This document shows, piece after piece, positions 63,346 through 64,000 of a DNA stretch of 64,000 nucleotides. The stretch comes from Ridgeia piscesae. Taxonomy: Eukaryota > Annelida > Polychaeta > Sabellida > Siboglinidae. The position numbers and the translations under genes were made by a program. Position 1 is the first letter of the stretch. Each line of letters starts with the position of its first letter. The notes below the pieces were generated by a model. That model saw only the letters and a program-made list of their open reading frames with translations. It did not search any database and had not been told where the DNA came from. The stretch is taken from positions 226,501-290,500 of the forward strand of contig JAODUO010000640.1 of NCBI GenBank assembly GCA_025642075.2, in the 5' to 3' direction.

Positions 63346-63944
63346 CTGGTGACCTGGTGACATGACAACACCCCTGTCTCTGTCACCAAACACTCAGTCA
63401 TAGCTATGGCCTGGTGACATGACAACACCCCTGTCTCTGTCACCAAACACTTAGTCATAGCTATGACCTGCCTGGTGACATGACAACACCCCTGTCTCTG
63501 TCACCAAACACTCAGTCATAGCTATGACCTGGTGACATGACACACCCCAGTCTCTGTCACCAAACACTCAGTCATAGCTATAACCTGGTGACGAGTCAAT
63601 GCCCCAGTCTCTGTCACCAAACACCCAGTCATAGCTATGACTTGGTGATGCGTCAACAGCCCAGTCTCTGTCACCAAACACTCAGTCACAGCTATGACCT
63701 GGTGATGCGTCAATACCCCAGTCTCTGTCACCAAACACCCAGTCATAGCTATGACTTGGTGACACGTCAACAGCCCAGTCTCTGTCACCAAACACTCAGT
63801 CACAGCTACGACCTGGTGACGCATCAATACCCAAGTCTCTGTCACCAAACACCCAATCATAGCTATGACTTGGTGACAGGTCAACAGCCCAGTCTCTGTC
63901 ACCAAACACTCAGTCACAGCTATGACCTGGTGACGAGTCAATAC
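63346..63944 (-). repeat. ~58-bp minisatellite before DMTF1 exon a
   Basis: About ten units with CTGTCACCAAACACTCAGTC and ATAGCTATGACCTGGTGAC on the + strand. The exon a acceptor (caccag) is the edge of the last unit; no exon bases are copied. Confidence 0.93.
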
Positions 63945-64000
63945 CAGAGATGGAGTAATTGTACTCGTGTACTCGTACTCGTACTTTTTGAGTACTCATA
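63945..64000. mobile_element. Start of a hAT-like element with (ACTCGT)-type core
   Basis: CAGAGATGGAGTAATTGTAC followed by GTACTCGTACTCGTACT and a T-run; the CAGRG start and tandem-motif interior match the architecture of two other elements in the window. It runs off the edge. Confidence 0.5.

Overview
The window is animal (metazoan) nuclear DNA: genes split by GT-AG introns, non-LTR retrotransposon fragments, hAT-like non-autonomous elements, long TA and CA microsatellites, and a very large load of minisatellites. By rough count tandem arrays fill more than half of the 64 kb. The species cannot be named from the sequence; protein divergence from the vertebrate orthologues suggests an invertebrate.

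Three genes are supported by family recognition plus exon phases that join without a break. (1) INTS13 (Asunder, Integrator complex subunit 13), + strand, 5124-33175, 16 coding exons found, 661 codons when joined; one conserved segment of about 30 residues between exons 8 and 9 is missing, exactly where two huge arrays meet in a degraded stretch. (2) TMEM243, + strand, 39210-45622, four coding exons, 113 residues, complete. (3) DMTF1 (cyclin D-binding Myb-like factor), - strand, 63345 down to 51084, 13 coding exons, 635 residues; its first exons lie beyond the right edge. TMEM243 and DMTF1 are tail to tail, the arrangement I recall from human chromosome 7q21, so this looks like old conserved microsynteny.

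Layout: 1-5123 upstream DNA with a hAT-like element (3600-4618); 5124-33640 INTS13 with an array in nearly every intron; 33890-36303 intergenic 35-bp array; 36304-39197 upstream of TMEM243, with CpG-richer DNA and a retrotransposon relic; 39210-47710 TMEM243 with an antisense reverse-transcriptase relic, large intron arrays and a 3' UTR array; 47765-49760 intergenic 33-bp array; 49761-64000 DMTF1.

The most unusual signal is the placement and content of the minisatellites. In INTS13 and DMTF1 at least ten arrays start exactly at an exon-intron junction, and their unit is a copy of the exon edge plus the splice site. The ancestral exon is thus flanked by about 8 to 150 tandem duplicate 5' or 3' splice sites in the same orientation. 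Some units also carry an acceptor and a donor close together (12-nt or zero-length pseudo-exons), and some keep the reading frame open. I call these splice-site-anchored minisatellites; as a repeated pattern in two neighbouring genes this is the candidate undescribed system here.
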